This document shows, piece by piece, positions 4,621 to 6,499 of a DNA stretch of 6,499 nucleotides. Below the pieces are notes generated by a model that saw only the letters and a program-made list of their open reading frames with translations, was not told the origin of the DNA and did no database searches. The stretch's first letter is position 1. Each line of letters opens with the position of its first letter. A program made the position numbers and the translations under genes. This DNA is from Betaproteobacteria bacterium. GTDB taxonomy: Bacteria; Pseudomonadota; Gammaproteobacteria; Burkholderiales; Burkholderiaceae_D. Location: the NCBI GenBank assembly GCA_015655165.1, contig JAATFN010000094.1, positions 1-6,499 of the forward strand. Direction: 5' to 3'.

Positions 4621-5850
4621 ATGAAACGTGAATCCGAATTAGAGACGGCTTCCCTCCTTCGCTGTCAGCGTATATTGGCATATGCTTATCCGCCGATATG
4701 CATCATTTGTGTTATTGCCTTCACACTTGCTGCATGCACAAAAAACCAGACACCACCCCAGATGTCTCCCGAAGTCGTCATTGAAGAAATCAAAACGCAA
4801 AGCCTGTCACTGACTAACGAACTGCCGGGACGCACAACTGCCTACCAGAGTGCGCAAGTGCGTCCACAGGTCAACGGAATTATCAAACGCAGATTATTTA
4901 AAGAAGGAACCGACATCAAGGAAGGGCAAGTACTCTACCTGGTCGATCCCTCCTCGTATCAGGCAACCTATGAACATGCAAAAGGGGAACTTGCACGTGC
5001 GCAAGCTGCCGCACATGCGGCTCAACCGAAAGCACAACGTTATCAGGAACTCGTCGAACTGGACGCCATCAGCAAACAAGAAGGTGACGATGCCATCTCT
5101 GCACTGCGCCAAAGTGAAGCTTCTGTTGTCATCGCCAACGCCACACTGCAAACAGCCAGAATCAATTTGGACAATACAGAAATCAAAGCACCGATATCCG
5201 GACGCATCGGCACATCAAACTATACCGCCGGCACCCTTGTGTCTGCCAATCAGAGCGAAGCGCTAGCCACGATCAATCAATTCAACCCGATCTACGTCGA
5301 CATCGTACAGTCAAGTGCCCAACTTCTCTCGCTACGCCGAAAAATCGATGCCGGCAATGTCGCCACCGTCAACGGGAAAGCACAAGTAACGCTGATACTC
5401 GAAGACGGTGTTGCCTACGAACGTTCCGGTACGCTTGAAGTCGTTGATGCCGAGGTCAAGGAATCGACAGGTAGTGTGAAACTACGCGCCGTCTTTCCCA
5501 ATCCCGACCATCTGATTCTACCCGGCATGTATGTCAAAGCCTTATTGTCTTTGGCGACTAGCCACCATGCCATTCTGGTACCGCAAAAAGCCATCTCCCG
5601 CAATAGCAAAGGGCAAGCAATGGTATTGGCTGTCGATCAGGACAACAAGGTCACCCAACGCATTATCGAGACTGCTGATGCAATTGGTGACCGCTGGGTT
5701 GTCCTGTCAGGTCTTGAAGTTGGCGACAAAATTATCGTTGAAGGTACACAAAAAACCAGGCCCGGGCAAACTGTCAGGATTGTGCCAGCCATGCCCCAGT
5801 CAACAGTACCTGACAGCGACAAAGCGGTGACCGACAAACCTGCCCGATAA
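4621..5850 (+). CDS. acrA: RND efflux periplasmic adaptor lipoprotein, AcrA/MexA type
   Basis: This is the membrane-fusion protein that joins an inner-membrane RND pump to an outer-membrane channel. Its 409 residues are a normal length. A hydrophobic stretch (about 25-38) ends in the lipobox LAAC with Cys39 as the probable lipidation site, so the mature protein is anchored to the inner membrane and faces the periplasm. Then come the barrel-sandwich half GRTTAYQSAQVRPQVNGII (70-88), FKEGTDIKEGQVLYLVDP (93-110), the alpha-helical hairpin (about 112-185), the returning IKAPISGRIG, and the beta-barrel and membrane-proximal domains. The ATG at 4621 has AGGA eight bases upstream; a TTG at 4618 is less likely. 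The n-region before the hydrophobic core is long, partly acidic and contains extra cysteines, which is unusual. The symbol is family-level: mexA- or ttgA-like names would serve equally. Confidence 0.93.
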   Translation: MKRESELETASLLRCQRILAYAYPPICIICVIAFTLAACTKNQTPPQMSPEVVIEEIKTQSLSLTNELPGRTTAYQSAQVRPQVNGIIKRRLFKEGTDIKEGQVLYLVDPSSYQATYEHAKGELARAQAAAHAAQPKAQRYQELVELDAISKQEGDDAISALRQSEASVVIANATLQTARINLDNTEIKAPISGRIGTSNYTAGTLVSANQSEALATINQFNPIYVDIVQSSAQLLSLRRKIDAGNVATVNGKAQVTLILEDGVAYERSGTLEVVDAEVKESTGSVKLRAVFPNPDHLILPGMYVKALLSLATSHHAILVPQKAISRNSKGQAMVLAVDQDNKVTQRIIETADAIGDRWVVLSGLEVGDKIIVEGTQKTRPGQTVRIVPAMPQSTVPDSDKAVTDKPAR

Positions 5851-5859
5851 GGACTGGCT

Positions 5860-6499
5860 ATGGCACGATTTTTCATCGACCGACCAATCTTCGCATGGGT
5901 AATTGCAATCATTATCACATTAGCGGGCCTGATGTCGGTATTGACTTTGCCACTTGAGCAATATCCCAATATTGGACCTCCTACCATCTCGATTAATGCA
6001 GCGTACACAGGTGCGTCAGCCGAGACTGTCCAGAATTCGGTGACACAGGTCATCGAACAACAGATGACAGGTCTGGATAATCTGCTGTATATGTCGTCAA
6101 CCAGTAGCTCGGCCGGTACAGCTGCCATCACACTCACATTCAATACAGGTACAAACCCCGATACAGCACAGGTACAAGTACAAAACAAAGTAGCACGCGC
6201 CGAAGCCATGCTGCCTGACGCTGTCAAAGCAAGTGGTGTTACCGTCAACAAATCTGCCAGTGGCAGCATGTTCATGGTCTTGGCATTCACATCCGATGAT
6301 GGCAGTATGGACAGCACCGATATCTCCGATTATATGGTGTCGTCATTACAAGACCCGATCAGCCGAATCAATGGTATTGGTGGCGTGAGTGTCTTCGGCT
6401 CCAAGTATGCGATGCGTATTTGGTTAGACCCGGAAAAGCTCAACTACTATGGTTTGATGCCATCGGCCATCATCAGTGCGATTGCCGCACAAAACGCAG
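5860..6499 (+). CDS. acrB: RND multidrug efflux pump, AcrB/MexB (HAE1) type, N-terminal part (truncated by the right edge)
   Basis: This is the proton-driven inner-membrane pump of the tripartite system. The first 213 codons of about 1040 are visible. The frame begins MARFFIDRPIFAWVIAIII, with transmembrane segment 1 at about residues 10-30, followed by EQYPNIGPPTISI and VTQVIEQQMTGLDNLLYMSS of the porter domain PN1. Then come QVQVQNKV, ISDY, and FGSKYAMRIW at 179-188. All of these line up with E. coli AcrB. The ATG is 9 bp after the adaptor stop with AAGGA six bases upstream, so the two genes form one operon; an outer-membrane channel gene may follow outside the window. One extra residue sits between K131 and M139 relative to AcrB, next to the position of the substrate-pocket residue F136. 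Subtype and substrates cannot be assigned from this fragment. Confidence 0.95.
   Translation, partial: MARFFIDRPIFAWVIAIIITLAGLMSVLTLPLEQYPNIGPPTISINAAYTGASAETVQNSVTQVIEQQMTGLDNLLYMSSTSSSAGTAAITLTFNTGTNPDTAQVQVQNKVARAEAMLPDAVKASGVTVNKSASGSMFMVLAFTSDDGSMDSTDISDYMVSSLQDPISRINGIGGVSVFGSKYAMRIWLDPEKLNYYGLMPSAIISAIAAQNA

Overview
The window looks like a chromosomal stretch from a Gram-negative proteobacterium with roughly balanced base composition. A betaproteobacterium (Burkholderiales-like) is my best guess from the flavour of the LysR regulator, the azoreductase and the tripartite pump, but this is inference only. There are five complete genes and two partial ones. Nothing looks like a phage, insertion sequence, CRISPR array, tRNA or rRNA.

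Left edge (1-106): the first 15 codons of a leftward gene beginning MGIVKISDQMHVNVR, which I read as the N-terminus of a ParD-like antitoxin. A 24-bp near-perfect palindrome lies just upstream of it and overlaps a plausible promoter, as expected for an autoregulated toxin-antitoxin operon that continues outside the window.

Positions 107-1883: a divergent pair made of a LysR-type regulator (leftward) and azoR, an FMN-dependent NADH-azoreductase (rightward). The space between them holds two palindromes placed as activator/autoregulation sites relative to a plausible azoR promoter. azoR ends in a strong intrinsic terminator.

Positions 1884-3492: a leftward zinc-dependent, probably NADP-linked alcohol dehydrogenase of the YahK/cinnamyl-alcohol type, convergent with azoR. 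Behind it lies a 427-bp palindrome-rich intergenic region with no supportable gene.

Positions 3493-6499: an efflux locus. A TetR-family repressor is followed, in the same direction and after 447 bp, by an AcrA-type lipoprotein adaptor and the start of an AcrB-type RND pump (9 bp apart, one operon, cut by the window edge). A TetR-type operator covers the -35 element of a candidate promoter about 290 bp upstream of the adaptor, and the resulting long leader contains three hairpins. The repressor gene carries A8 and A7 tracts in its first 20 codons, which makes it a possible slippage switch for the pump.

Together the genes fit a xenobiotic, electrophile and solvent stress region: reduction of quinones or azo compounds, aldehyde reduction, and export of toxic compounds, each with its own local regulation. 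I saw no clearly new biological system. The most interesting points are the antitoxin start with its operator at the edge, the poly-A tracts in the repressor, and the structured efflux leader.
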